Part shown: one piece after another, positions 26,669 through 35,454 of the stretch
Numbering within the stretch: the stretch's first letter is position 1
Layout of the letters: each line of letters opens with the position of its first letter
Assembly (NCBI GenBank): GCA_045593785.1
Contig: JAZNXH010000185.1
Span: 1 to 64,000, forward strand
DNA length: 64,000 nucleotides
Source of the DNA: SZUA-448 sp045593785
GTDB taxonomy: Bacteria; Bacillota; Clostridia; Lachnospirales; Lachnospiraceae
Direction: 5' to 3'
Notes under the pieces: generated by a model
Told to the model about the DNA's origin: nothing
Seen by the model: the letters and a program-made list of their open reading frames with translations, nothing else
Database searches by the model: none
Translations under genes and position numbers: made by a program

Positions 26669-27596
26669 TGCACACACACAACAGGTAATGGAACAGATGG
26701 ATGCAAAACAGGAATTCCGGGCATGGATTATTATTAATGAATTCTTGAATACCAGTAAGTTTTCTGAACTTACACATTATCTTCTGGTGGCAGCCGGTAT
26801 GCGTGGAATCCGCTTGAATGTTTTTACCAATTCAGAGGTAATGATTGGAGCACCGCTTCCGGAAGAAAAACCGGATTTTGTCCTGTTCTGGGATAAGGAT
26901 ATTCTTCTGGCACAATATTTGGAGAGCCTTGGGATTCCGGTGTTCAATTCATCAAGATCCATTGCGCTCTGTGATGATAAAAGACTTACCTATCTGTCGT
27001 TACAAAACAGTGGAATTCCGATGCCGAAGACGGTCATTGCACCGTTTACCTATGACAATATTGGATATAATAGTTTTGAGTTTCTTGATCAGGTTGAAGC
27101 AGAACTTAGCTATCCTATGGTAGTAAAAGAAGCATTTGGTTCGTTCGGTATGCAGGTATATCTGGTACAGAATCATGAAGAGATGGTATTAAAGTTACAG
27201 GAAATATCACCAAAGCCTGTAATCTTTCAAGAATTTCTGTCTGAGTTTCAGGGGACGGACATCAGACTACAGGTAGTCGGTAATGAGGTCGTTGCTTCGA
27301 TGCTCCGTTACTCAATAAATGGTGATTTTCGTGCCAATGTAACGATTGGTGGTAAGATGCAGAAATATACACCGACAAAAGAACAGTGTGATATGGCAAT
27401 TCAGGCAACAAAAGAACTTGGTTTGGATTTTGCAGGGGTTGACCTTCTGTTCGGACCGGATGAGCGCCCGGTGCTCTGTGAAGTGAATTCCAATGCACAC
27501 TTTAAAACCATTTTTGATTGTACCGGTATCAATGTTGCGGATAAGATTATCTGTTATGTTCGTGAACAAATGCGTGATCGGGTGTTACAAAAATAG
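26661..27596 (+). CDS. ATP-grasp ligase, RimK/LysX-like (first of a tandem pair)
   Basis: About 311 residues. An N-terminal pre-ATP-grasp domain is followed by an ATP-grasp domain: V-V-K-E-A-F-G-S-F-G-M-Q-V-Y (ATP-binding loop), G-T-D-I-R-L-Q-V-V, and L-C-E-V-N-S-N-A-H-F carrying the metal ligands. G-D-F-R-A-N-V-T-I-G-G matches RimK-type carboxylate-amine ligases. The substrate is unknown; glutamate or amino-acid ligation to a peptide or cofactor is an inference. The start is uncertain: ATGs at 26649, 26655, 26661 and 26697 are in frame, and 26661 overlaps the ftsK stop region. Confidence 0.8.
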   Translation: MYDAHTQQVMEQMDAKQEFRAWIIINEFLNTSKFSELTHYLLVAAGMRGIRLNVFTNSEVMIGAPLPEEKPDFVLFWDKDILLAQYLESLGIPVFNSSRSIALCDDKRLTYLSLQNSGIPMPKTVIAPFTYDNIGYNSFEFLDQVEAELSYPMVVKEAFGSFGMQVYLVQNHEEMVLKLQEISPKPVIFQEFLSEFQGTDIRLQVVGNEVVASMLRYSINGDFRANVTIGGKMQKYTPTKEQCDMAIQATKELGLDFAGVDLLFGPDERPVLCEVNSNAHFKTIFDCTGINVADKIICYVREQMRDRVLQK

Positions 27597-27619
27597 TATG
27601 ACAGTTTGCGAGGTAAAAT

Positions 27620-28456
27620 GTGAAGCGTTTTTGGCTGATCTATAGAAAAGAAGATGCGGTCCGGAACAAAGCATATATTGAGATGTATCAACGGTATGCA
27701 CCGGAATATGGAATGGAATGTGAACTCGTATATGTAGAAGATTTACAGTATGGGGTAAAAGATGGAAAACTGTATTTTGCAGGCATCATAGAATTGCCGG
27801 ACTTTGCAATTGTACGTACGATACTCCCGTCACTGAACAAACAGTTAGAACTGCTGGGAATTTCGTGTTTGAACAATTATCAAGTATCAAGAATATGTAA
27901 CGATAAAGCAGAGTGCTACCGGTATCTGTCCGGACAGGGGATACCGATGCCGGATACTTTATTTGTGGCAAATCAGGAGATTGCCGGATTTTTGGAAAAC
28001 TGTCCGGTTGGAACTGTTTTAAAGGCAGTTGACGGGCACGGTGGCGCACAGGTTTGTCTGTATGATGGGAATGCAGAAGCTGTACTTCGTATCATGGGAC
28101 GTTCCGATATGGTTGCACAGAAAAGAATTGGAAACAAGAACAGTGATTTGCGCGTATATGTTATCGGACAAAGGATTCTTGCATCTGTTCTACGGGAGTC
28201 GAATGAGGGCTTCCGTGCTAATTTTTCATTGGGTGGCAGTGTTTCATTGTACACTTTGAAAGAAAATGAACACAAATTAGTAAAAAAGATTATTAGCTTA
28301 TTTGATTTTGATATGGTTGGGATAGATTTTATCCTTGACGATGACGGAAATCTTGTGTTTAATGAGATTGAAGATGTTGTTGGTGCCAGAATGTTATATC
28401 ATTGTTCTGACATTGATATTGTAAGAGAATATTTGAGTTATATATCAAAAAGATAA
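27620..28456 (+). CDS. ATP-grasp ligase, RimK-like (second of a tandem pair)
   Basis: 278 residues, a diverged relative of the preceding gene. It shares V-L-K-A-V-D-G-H-G-G-A-Q-V (ATP-binding loop), S-D-L-R-V-Y-V-I-G and G-F-R-A-N-F-S-L-G-G. Its final motif is F-N-E-I-E-D-V-V-G-A-R-M-L instead of C-E-V-N-S-N, so the acceptor end of the site differs. The start is GTG at 27620 with GCGAGG upstream. It is 23 bases after its partner and 15 bases before fhs. Substrate unknown. Confidence 0.8.
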   Translation: MKRFWLIYRKEDAVRNKAYIEMYQRYAPEYGMECELVYVEDLQYGVKDGKLYFAGIIELPDFAIVRTILPSLNKQLELLGISCLNNYQVSRICNDKAECYRYLSGQGIPMPDTLFVANQEIAGFLENCPVGTVLKAVDGHGGAQVCLYDGNAEAVLRIMGRSDMVAQKRIGNKNSDLRVYVIGQRILASVLRESNEGFRANFSLGGSVSLYTLKENEHKLVKKIISLFDFDMVGIDFILDDDGNLVFNEIEDVVGARMLYHCSDIDIVREYLSYISKR

Positions 28457-28471
28457 AGGGGATTACGACAC

Positions 28472-30139
28472 ATGAAAACGGATATTCAAATCGCAAGAGA
28501 AACAAAGCCGGAACACATTCGTCTGGTTGCCGAGAAGCTGGGCATTATGGAAGAAGAACTTGAGTATTATGGTAAGTACAAAGCGAAGCTTTCTGACGAA
28601 CTTTGGGAACGTGTGAAGGATAACAAGGATGGCAAGCTCGTATTAGTTACTGCGATTAACCCAACACCAATGGGTGAAGGCAAGACTACGATTACGGTAG
28701 GTCTGGGTGAAGCACTTGGTAAGTTGAATAAGAAATCGGTTATTGCACTTCGTGAGCCGTCTCTCGGACCATGTTTTGGTCTGAAAGGTGGTGCAGCCGG
28801 CGGTGGATACGCGCAGGTGGTTCCGATGGAAGACCTGAACCTGCATTTTACCGGTGATTTTCATGCGATTACATCAGCAAACAATCTACTTGCTGCGATG
28901 TTAGACAACCACATTCAGCAGGGTAATGCGTTGAATATTGATATTAAGCGTATTGTATGGAAACGTTGCGTTGATATGAATGACCGTGTACTTCGTAATA
29001 TTGTAGTTGGTCTTGGTCGTAAGGCGGATGGTGTTACCAGAGAAGACCATTTTATTATTACGGTTGCTTCTGAGATTATGGCAATCCTATGTCTTGCAGA
29101 CAACATGGAGGATTTGAAGGCTCGTCTTAGCAGAATTATCGTTGCATATGATTACACCGGGGCTCCGGTAACGGCAGGACAACTTAATGCAGTTGGTGCA
29201 ATGGCAGCTCTTCTGAAAGACGCATTACAACCGAACCTGATTCAAACCATTGAGCATACACCGGCGATTATTCATGGAGGTCCTTTCGCAAATATTGCAC
29301 ATGGATGTAACAGTGTCCGGGCAACAAAGACGGCATTGAAGCTGGCTGATATTGTAGTAACGGAAGCCGGATTTGGTGCAGACCTTGGTGCAGAGAAGTT
29401 CCTTGATATCAAGTGTCGTATGGCTGACCTGAAGCCTTCGGCAGTGGTAATCACCGCTACCATCCGTGCACTTAAGTACAATGGCGGCGTATCGAAGACA
29501 GAACTCCTTGGCGAGAATCTGGAAGCCCTGGAAAAGGGTATCGTGAACCTTGATAAGCACATTGAGAACATCAAAAAGTATAATCTTCCGATTGTTGTAG
29601 CGATTAACCGCAGAACAGAAGACACCGATGCGGAGATTGCATTCCTTGAGAATCACTGTCGTGAACTGAATTGTCGTTTTGCACTTGCAGAAGTATGGGC
29701 AAAAGGCGGCGAAGGCGGTATTGAACTTGCAAAGGAAGTTCTTGAAGCCGTGGAAGAAGAAAGTAACTTCAAGTGTTTGTATGAAGACGAACTGAGTCTG
29801 AAAGATAAGATTGAGACCATCGCTAGAGAAATCTACGGTGCAGATGGCGTTACGTATGATAAGGAAGCGGAGAAGACGATTGCAGAGCTTGAGAAGCTTG
29901 GATTCGGCAACATGCCGGTATGTATGGCAAAGAACCAGTATTCCTTGTCAGATGATCCGACGAAACTTGGACGTCCGAGCGGATTTACGGTAAATATCCG
30001 TGAAGTGTATGTATCTGCCGGAGCCGGATTTGTCGTAGCAATTACCGGTACGATCATGACCATGCCGGGTCTTCCGAAGGTTCCTGCAGCAGAGAATATC
30101 GATGTAGATGCAGATGGAAATATTGATGGATTGTTCTAA
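28472..30139 (+). CDS. fhs: Formate-tetrahydrofolate ligase
   Basis: 555 residues; makes 10-formyl-THF from formate, THF and ATP, a step of the Wood-Ljungdahl methyl branch and of purine/C1 metabolism in anaerobes. The P-loop P-T-P-M-G-E-G-K-T-T is near 63-72; R-E-P-S-L-G-P-C-F-G-L-K-G-G-A-A-G-G-G and the conserved E-A-G-F-G-A-D-L-G-A-E-K-F are present. Length is normal for the family. AAGGGG precedes the ATG. It connects with folT, folC and 5-formyl-THF cyclo-ligase elsewhere in the window. Confidence 0.97.
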   Translation: MKTDIQIARETKPEHIRLVAEKLGIMEEELEYYGKYKAKLSDELWERVKDNKDGKLVLVTAINPTPMGEGKTTITVGLGEALGKLNKKSVIALREPSLGPCFGLKGGAAGGGYAQVVPMEDLNLHFTGDFHAITSANNLLAAMLDNHIQQGNALNIDIKRIVWKRCVDMNDRVLRNIVVGLGRKADGVTREDHFIITVASEIMAILCLADNMEDLKARLSRIIVAYDYTGAPVTAGQLNAVGAMAALLKDALQPNLIQTIEHTPAIIHGGPFANIAHGCNSVRATKTALKLADIVVTEAGFGADLGAEKFLDIKCRMADLKPSAVVITATIRALKYNGGVSKTELLGENLEALEKGIVNLDKHIENIKKYNLPIVVAINRRTEDTDAEIAFLENHCRELNCRFALAEVWAKGGEGGIELAKEVLEAVEEESNFKCLYEDELSLKDKIETIAREIYGADGVTYDKEAEKTIAELEKLGFGNMPVCMAKNQYSLSDDPTKLGRPSGFTVNIREVYVSAGAGFVVAITGTIMTMPGLPKVPAAENIDVDADGNIDGLF

Positions 30140-30150
30140 GTAATGTTTAT

Positions 30151-30182
30151 AAAAAGCGGCCACCACCAGGTGACCGCTTTTT
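30151..30182. terminator. Bidirectional terminator between fhs and uxaC
   Basis: AAAAAGCGGCCACC pairs with GGTGACCGCTTTTT around ACCA, with one mismatch. The A-run and T-run flank both sides, so it can end fhs on the plus strand and uxaC on the minus strand. Confidence 0.85.
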
Positions 30183-30192
30183 GAATGAAATA

Positions 30193-31593
30193 TTAAAAGT
30201 TGAAGTAACGTTTGCAGTTATAATAGGAGATGTCCTGTACCATCTGTCCGAGCATATCGAAGTCTTCCGGATACTCACCGTTTTCCACCCAGGTACCGAT
30301 TAGGTTACATAAGATACGGCGGAAATACTCATGTCTGGTATAAGAGATGAAACTTCGTGAGTCGGTCAACATACCGACAAAGTTTGCAAGTAATCCTAAG
30401 TTTGCAAGAGAAGTCATTTGCTCTGTCATACCGGTCTTGTGATCATTGAACCACCATGCAGATCCCTGCTGGATTTTGCCAATGGCAGTAGAATCTTGGA
30501 AGCAGCCGATGATAGTTCCAATGGCAGCATTATCAATTGGATTCAGGGAATATAGAATCGTTTTCGGAAGTTCATCGGTAAGGTTTAATGCATTGAGGAA
30601 GTCAGCGAGTTCCGCAGCCGGAGCTGAGCTGTTAATGCAGTCAAATCCGGTATCCGGTCCGAGCTGGTTGAAGAGACGCACATTGTTGTCACGCTTTACA
30701 CCGTAATGCAGCTGCATTACCCAGCCGAGTCTGTGATACTCTTTGCCGACAAAGAGCATGAAAGCTGTCTTAAATTTGAATTCTTCATCCGGAGATAATG
30801 TTTCACCATTCAGGCGCTTCTTAAAGTATTTTTCAATTTCTTCCTCGGGGGCAGGACGGTACATAACAAACGGTAATCCGTGATCGGATACGCTACAACC
30901 ATTGTCGTTGAAGAATTCCATACGGTTGATAAGTGCTTGTCTGAGTGTTGCAAAGCTGTCAATGGTAACGCCGGATACTTCTTCAAGTTTTTTAAGATAA
31001 TCCGTATAGTCCGGTTTTTCAATATACATTGCCTTATCCGGCCTCCAAGCAGGAAGTACCTGTACCGGGAAACTGTCGTCAGCTTTGATGGCACGATGCC
31101 ATTCGAGTGAATCGATTGGGTCATCCGTTGTGCAGACAGTAGTAACATTAGAACGAAGAATGATGTTACGTGCACTCATATCCGGGCGGGAGAGAATCTC
31201 ATTGCAACGGTCGAAAATTTCGTCACAGTTTTTTTCGGTTAAAGGTTCGTAGATATCAAAGTAACGCTGTAATTCCAAATGGCTCCAGTGGTAAAGCGGA
31301 TTGCCGATTGCTTTTTGTAAGGTCTTAGCCCAGGCACGGAATTTCTCGCGGTCATCCGCATCACCGGTAATGTATTTTTCTTCGATGCCGTTGGAACGCA
31401 TCTGACGCCATTTGTAATGATCGCCGCCAAGCCACAGTTCGGTAATGGAACGGAAATGCTTGTCCTCAGCGATTTCCTTCGGGTTGATGTGACAGTGGTA
31501 GTCAATGACAGGAACCTGTGAAGCGTAGTCGTGATAAAGCCGTTTGGCTGTTTCGGTTTGTAACAAAAAGTTCTCATTCATGAATGGCTGCAT
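30193..31593 (-). CDS. uxaC: Glucuronate (uronate) isomerase
   Basis: 466 residues, amidohydrolase-like fold; isomerises D-glucuronate to fructuronate (and galacturonate to tagaturonate). The N-terminal start M-Q-P-F-M-N-E-N-F-L-L parallels the family's usual M-x-P-F-M start, which decides for the ATG at 31593; the frame extends to 31626. V-I-D-Y-H-C-H-I-N-P-K-E-I-A holds the metal-binding H-x-H. AAAGGA lies upstream. It directly follows lacI on the minus strand. No uxuA, uxuB or kdg genes are nearby, so the rest of the pathway must be elsewhere. Confidence 0.94.
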   Translation of the reverse strand: MQPFMNENFLLQTETAKRLYHDYASQVPVIDYHCHINPKEIAEDKHFRSITELWLGGDHYKWRQMRSNGIEEKYITGDADDREKFRAWAKTLQKAIGNPLYHWSHLELQRYFDIYEPLTEKNCDEIFDRCNEILSRPDMSARNIILRSNVTTVCTTDDPIDSLEWHRAIKADDSFPVQVLPAWRPDKAMYIEKPDYTDYLKKLEEVSGVTIDSFATLRQALINRMEFFNDNGCSVSDHGLPFVMYRPAPEEEIEKYFKKRLNGETLSPDEEFKFKTAFMLFVGKEYHRLGWVMQLHYGVKRDNNVRLFNQLGPDTGFDCINSSAPAAELADFLNALNLTDELPKTILYSLNPIDNAAIGTIIGCFQDSTAIGKIQQGSAWWFNDHKTGMTEQMTSLANLGLLANFVGMLTDSRSFISYTRHEYFRRILCNLIGTWVENGEYPEDFDMLGQMVQDISYYNCKRYFNF

Positions 31594-31628
31594 GGCAAGA
31601 TTAATCCTTTCATAAGAAATATTCATAA

Positions 31629-32630
31629 CTAAAAATCTGTTGTATTACGGATAATAATATCATTTTCAATCGCTATTTTATTTGATGCTTCTTCACCAGA
31701 AAATACTTTCATTAGTGTATTGATTGCGGTAAGGCAGACTGTTTCAATGTGATTATCAATTGTTGTAAGCTCCGGTTCACAACAGGTCGAAAGAATAGAA
31801 TTGTTGAAACCGGTAATAATCAGGTCGTTTGGTATTGTCAGACCGACTGTTTTGGCAAATTTGATTGCGGCAACGGCGTAGATATCTTCCGCAGCAATCA
31901 CAGCATCGAACTTCAGACCGTTATTGTATGCTTTAATCAGTGCATCTTTGGTGTCCGGGAGTTGATTTGGACATTGAAAAATCAATGATTCATCCGGAAC
32001 GGTTTTGTTTGCAGTAATCGCATCCTTATATCCATTCAAACGAAGAAGACCACAATATGATTTTGAATGAAACAGATAGAGGATTCTTTTTCTTCCGCTA
32101 TTAAGGATTCGTGTCGTGAGATTAAATATTGTTTGGTAGTCGTCACATAAGGTGCAGTAGATATTTGGATGCTTAATATATCCATATAAAATAACAAGTG
32201 GAACAATATCTGCTGCTTCCAGAAGATAGGCGTTGTCTTGTTGAACCGGTTCAAGAAAACTTGATCCAACAAGGATGATGGCATCGACACGTTTTGAGAG
32301 CAGAAGATTGAGATACTTTTGTTTGGTCTCAAGTTCATAACCGGTACAACAAAGAAGGGTATCATAATTGTATGATTTCAAGTTCTGTTCTAAATGAAAT
32401 ACCGCATTTGCCAGAAATGGGTCAGAAGAATCCAGACACAGAATACCAATCGTTTTCATAGTATTCAGTCCGAGCCCTCTTGCAAAAGCGTTTGGTGTAT
32501 ATCCAAGTTCATCCATAACAGTCAAAACTTTGTTTCTTGTTTTTTCACTAACATTTGGATTGCCGTTTATGACTCGTGAGACTGTGGCAATCGAAACTCC
32601 GGCTTTTGCCGATACATCATAAATATTCAT
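31629..32630 (-). CDS. LacI-family transcriptional regulator
   Basis: 333 residues. The N-terminal helix-turn-helix Y-D-V-S-A-K-A-G-V-S-I-A-T-V-S-R-V-I-N-G is at about 3-22, with the hinge P-N-A-F-A-R-G-L near 52. A periplasmic-binding-protein-like sensor domain follows (I-G-I-L-C-L-D-S-S-D). It probably controls uxaC, with which it forms an operon, in response to a uronate; this is inferred from position. The palindrome at 32641-32660 in its promoter suggests autoregulation or CcpA control. GGAGG precedes the ATG. Confidence 0.92.
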   Translation of the reverse strand: MNIYDVSAKAGVSIATVSRVINGNPNVSEKTRNKVLTVMDELGYTPNAFARGLGLNTMKTIGILCLDSSDPFLANAVFHLEQNLKSYNYDTLLCCTGYELETKQKYLNLLLSKRVDAIILVGSSFLEPVQQDNAYLLEAADIVPLVILYGYIKHPNIYCTLCDDYQTIFNLTTRILNSGRKRILYLFHSKSYCGLLRLNGYKDAITANKTVPDESLIFQCPNQLPDTKDALIKAYNNGLKFDAVIAAEDIYAVAAIKFAKTVGLTIPNDLIITGFNNSILSTCCEPELTTIDNHIETVCLTAINTLMKVFSGEEASNKIAIENDIIIRNTTDF

Positions 32631-32640
32631 CTTTCCTCCA

Positions 32641-32660
32641 AAATGAAAACGCTTTCATTT
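32641..32660. promoter_or_regulatory. cre-like / LacI-family operator before lacI
   Basis: A near-perfect palindrome centred on ACGC. Its 16-base core, ATGAAAACGCTTTCAT (32643-32658), fits the catabolite-responsive element consensus WTGAAARCGYTTWCAW at every position. It lies just downstream of the lacI transcription start, a site for repression by LacI itself or by CcpA. Confidence 0.75.
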
Positions 32661-32669
32661 ACGGTTTTT

Positions 32670-32698
32670 ATTATAAAATATTATGAAATAAAACACAA
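32670..32698 (-). promoter_or_regulatory. Sigma-A promoter of lacI-uxaC
   Basis: On the minus strand TTGTGT (32693-32698) and a perfect TATAAT (32670-32675) are separated by 17 bases. The cre-like palindrome begins about ten bases further on. Confidence 0.7.
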
Positions 32699-32730
32699 GA
32701 AAAAGATAATGGTTTCCAATGGCATATCTG

Positions 32731-32759
32731 TTGACAAAACATAAATTTTATCGGAAAAT
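32731..32759 (+). promoter_or_regulatory. Possible sigma-A promoter of the TrmH-type methyltransferase gene
   Basis: A perfect TTGACA at 32731-32736 is followed, after 17 bases, by GAAAAT at 32754-32759, a four-of-six -10. Confidence 0.45.
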
Positions 32760-32795
32760 TATAGATGATTCGTATTTAGTGAGGTAAAGTTTGTA

Positions 32796-33518
32796 ATGGA
32801 ACAAATTAAACCATATAAAAAATCATTTGATTATTCCTATACACTTGGAGCATTTCCGACGATTGAACTGATTAAGAATACACCGGAACAGGTATGTCAG
32901 GTCATTATTTCACCGGAGCTTGAAGACAGAGCAATCATTTCTGAGTTGTGTGACCAATATCGGATTCCTTTGGTGGAAAGCAAAAAACAGATTGAGCGGC
33001 TGAGTGATAAGGAAAATGTTTATATTATCGGTGTTTTTCGAAAGTTTGAAAAAGAATTGAGTAAGACGGCATCGCATATTGTGTTGGTGAACCCGAGCAA
33101 TATGGGGAATCTGGGAACGATCATTCGTACCGCAATCGGATTTGGTATTCACGATATAGCGCTGATTGAACCGGCGGCGGATATTTATAATCCGAAGGTG
33201 GTCCGTGCATCTATGGGAGCTTTGTTCCATATGAATTTTGCTTATTTTGACTGTTTTGAAACTTATGCAGCTAAGTATTCGGGTCATGAATTCTTTCCGT
33301 TTATGTTGGATGCGGATAAGACTTTGGTGCCGGGCATCTATCAGGGTGAGAAGCCGTTTAGTTTGATTTTTGGTAATGAAGCAACCGGATTAGATGAGAA
33401 GTTTCATAAGTTTGGAACTTCGGTACTGATTCCGCAGTCATCTGAAGTAGATTCTTTAAATATTACAGTTGCCGTTGCGGTGGCATCTTATGTATTCACG
33501 GAAGGAAAAATTCAATAA
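32796..33518 (+). CDS. TrmH/SpoU-family RNA 2'-O-methyltransferase
   Basis: 240 residues. An N-terminal substrate-binding part is followed by the SPOUT knot. Its three motifs are present: N-P-S-N-M-G-N-L-G-T-I-I-R-T (about 95-108), L-I-F-G-N-E-A-T-G-L (about 189-198) and I-P-Q-S-S-E-V-D-S-L-N-I-T-V-A-V-A. The enzyme should methylate a ribose in rRNA or tRNA; the target base is not deducible. GAGGT precedes the ATG. It is divergent from lacI and probably single. Confidence 0.9.
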   Translation: MEQIKPYKKSFDYSYTLGAFPTIELIKNTPEQVCQVIISPELEDRAIISELCDQYRIPLVESKKQIERLSDKENVYIIGVFRKFEKELSKTASHIVLVNPSNMGNLGTIIRTAIGFGIHDIALIEPAADIYNPKVVRASMGALFHMNFAYFDCFETYAAKYSGHEFFPFMLDADKTLVPGIYQGEKPFSLIFGNEATGLDEKFHKFGTSVLIPQSSEVDSLNITVAVAVASYVFTEGKIQ

Positions 33519-33546
33519 TTTCTTTGATAAATTGTAGGAAATGTGC

Positions 33547-33575
33547 TTGACAAATAAAACAATTTGACGTATAGT
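33547..33575 (+). promoter_or_regulatory. Strong sigma-A promoter of ylxM-ffh
   Basis: TTGACA at 33547-33552 and TATAGT at 33570-33575 with a 17-base spacer. The -10 overlaps the left arm of the palindrome at 33573-33611. Confidence 0.8.
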
Positions 33576-33611
33576 ACCACGTGTAAAGAAAAAAACTTTA
33601 CAGGTGGTACT
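33573..33611. promoter_or_regulatory. 39-bp interrupted palindrome over the ylxM promoter and RBS
   Basis: AGTACCAC-G-TGTAAAG (33573-33588) is the reverse complement of CTTTACA-G-GTGGTACT (33596-33611), except for one central mismatch, with a seven-base A-run between. The left arm overlaps the -10 and likely start site; the right arm holds the AGGTGG ribosome-binding site. It could be a protein operator or, if transcription starts early, an RBS-sequestering hairpin. Confidence 0.8.
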
Positions 33612-33615
33612 TCTT

Positions 33616-34020
33616 ATGAATGAGAATTTGCTCATGAAAAAAGTCGAAGATACAGATAAAGCATTACAAGATATCGTAGAACTTTCTATTCTTTATGATT
33701 TTTACAGTGAACTTCTGGGCGAGCATAAGAAGGAGATATTCGGTGAGTATATCATGAATGATTTGTCACTCGGTGAGATTGCACAGGATGCAGGCATCAG
33801 CAGACAAGGTGTTCATGACATCATAAAGCGTTGTTCCGTAAAGTTACGGGATTACGAGAAAAAGTTAGGGTTGAAGACCAGATTTGAGTCAATTAAGACA
33901 GACGCACAGCTGATTCAGGAATTGGTAGAACAGATACGGAAAGCATCAGACGATACGGAACGAGGACAATTAGCGGACCGAATTGAGGCTGTTATTGTTG
34001 GACTGATGGAAAAGCTGTAA
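33616..34020 (+). CDS. ylxM: YlxM, putative SRP-associated DNA-binding protein (UPF0122)
   Basis: 134 residues. A sigma-70 region-4-like helix-turn-helix is visible (L-S-L-G-E-I-A-Q-D-A-G-I-S-R-Q-G-V-H-D, about 51-69). In Firmicutes and mycoplasmas YlxM is encoded just before ffh and has been linked to the signal recognition particle. The ATG at 33616 follows AGGTGG by eight bases; an in-frame GTG at 33604 lies inside the palindrome. ffh follows after 17 bases. Confidence 0.92.
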   Translation: MNENLLMKKVEDTDKALQDIVELSILYDFYSELLGEHKKEIFGEYIMNDLSLGEIAQDAGISRQGVHDIIKRCSVKLRDYEKKLGLKTRFESIKTDAQLIQELVEQIRKASDDTERGQLADRIEAVIVGLMEKL

Positions 34021-34037
34021 CATTCAGGAGTAATAGA

Positions 34038-35396
34038 ATGGCATTTGATAGTTTATCAGACAAACTTCAGAATATATTTAAGCATTTGAAAGGCAAAGGA
34101 AAACTTTCGGAAGCTGATGTTAAGGCAGCGCTGAAGGAAGTAAAGATGGCGCTTCTTGAGGCAGACGTTAACTTCAAAGTTGTTAAGAAGTTTGTTGCAG
34201 ATGTACAGGAGCGTGCGGTCGGAGTTGAGGTTATGAACAGCCTGACGCCCGGCCAGATGGTAGTAAAGATTGTTAACGAAGAACTGATTTCCCTGATGGG
34301 TAGTTCGACGACAGAGATAGAGTTGAGACCGGCAAATGAGACTACCGTACTTATGATGGTAGGTCTTCAGGGTGCAGGTAAGACGACAGCTTCTGCAAAG
34401 CTGGCCGCAAAGTTTAAGGCAAAGGGAAGAAAGCCGCTTTTGGTTGCCTGCGATATCTACCGTCCGGCTGCAATTGAGCAGTTGAAGGTGAATGGTGAGA
34501 AGGCAGGAGTTCCGGTCTTTGCCATGGGAACCGGACACAAACCGGTGAACATTGTAAAGGCAGCATTACAACATGCACAGAGTAATGGAAATAACCTTGT
34601 TATTATTGATACCGCAGGTCGTCTTCATATCGATGAAGATATGATGGGAGAACTGGTTGAGATCCGGGAAGCGGTGGATGTGCATCACATTCTTTTAACA
34701 GTAGATGCAATGACTGGTCAGGATGCGGTGAATGTAGCGGAAAGTTTTAATGAAAAGCTCGATATCACCGGTGTGATTCTTACCAAACTTGATGGTGATA
34801 CCAGGGGTGGTGCGGCATTATCCATCCGCGCAGTCACCGGAAAGCCGATTTTGTTTGCGGGTATGGGTGAGAAACTTTCGGATTTGGAACAGTTTTATCC
34901 GGATCGTATGGCATCCCGTATCCTTGGTATGGGAGATATCTTATCTCTGATTGAAAAAGCAGAACAGGAAATCGACGAAGAAAAAGCAAGAGAACTTACC
35001 AAAAAGATGAAAAAGGCTGAGTTCGACTTCGATGATTATCTGGAACAGATACAGCAGATGCGTAAGATGGGTGGCATCGGTCAGATTTTACAGATGATGC
35101 CGGGCATGGGCGCACAGCTTAAGGGTGTGGATCTTGATAGTACAGAAGATTCCATGAAACGTGTGGAGGCAATCATACACTCCATGACCAAAAAAGAACG
35201 TTCCAATCCCGACATTATCAACCCGTCCAGAAAGAACCGAATTGCACGGGGCGCCGGTGTTGAGATTGCGGAAGTGAACCGGGTTATGAAACAGTATGAG
35301 CAGTCCAAAAAAATGATGAAACAGATGGCAGGTATGATGTCCGGCAAGAAGCGTAAAGGCTTCGGTGGTTTCGGTGGAATGAAATTTCCGTTTTAA
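34038..35396 (+). CDS. ffh: Signal recognition particle GTPase Ffh
   Basis: 452 residues; binds SRP RNA and signal peptides of nascent chains. The N domain (about 1-85) and G domain have G-L-Q-G-A-G-K-T-T (P-loop), D-T-A-G-R and T-K-L-D-G-D. The methionine-rich M domain (about 300-452) contains Q-M-M-P-G-M-G and ends in a Gly/Phe-rich tail. CAGGAG precedes the ATG. Confidence 0.97.
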   Translation: MAFDSLSDKLQNIFKHLKGKGKLSEADVKAALKEVKMALLEADVNFKVVKKFVADVQERAVGVEVMNSLTPGQMVVKIVNEELISLMGSSTTEIELRPANETTVLMMVGLQGAGKTTASAKLAAKFKAKGRKPLLVACDIYRPAAIEQLKVNGEKAGVPVFAMGTGHKPVNIVKAALQHAQSNGNNLVIIDTAGRLHIDEDMMGELVEIREAVDVHHILLTVDAMTGQDAVNVAESFNEKLDITGVILTKLDGDTRGGAALSIRAVTGKPILFAGMGEKLSDLEQFYPDRMASRILGMGDILSLIEKAEQEIDEEKARELTKKMKKAEFDFDDYLEQIQQMRKMGGIGQILQMMPGMGAQLKGVDLDSTEDSMKRVEAIIHSMTKKERSNPDIINPSRKNRIARGAGVEIAEVNRVMKQYEQSKKMMKQMAGMMSGKKRKGFGGFGGMKFPF

Positions 35397-35454
35397 TCGA
35401 ACCAACGACATACTTGACATAAAGTAAGGCAAATTTTCAAGGAGGTGAAGTAAC

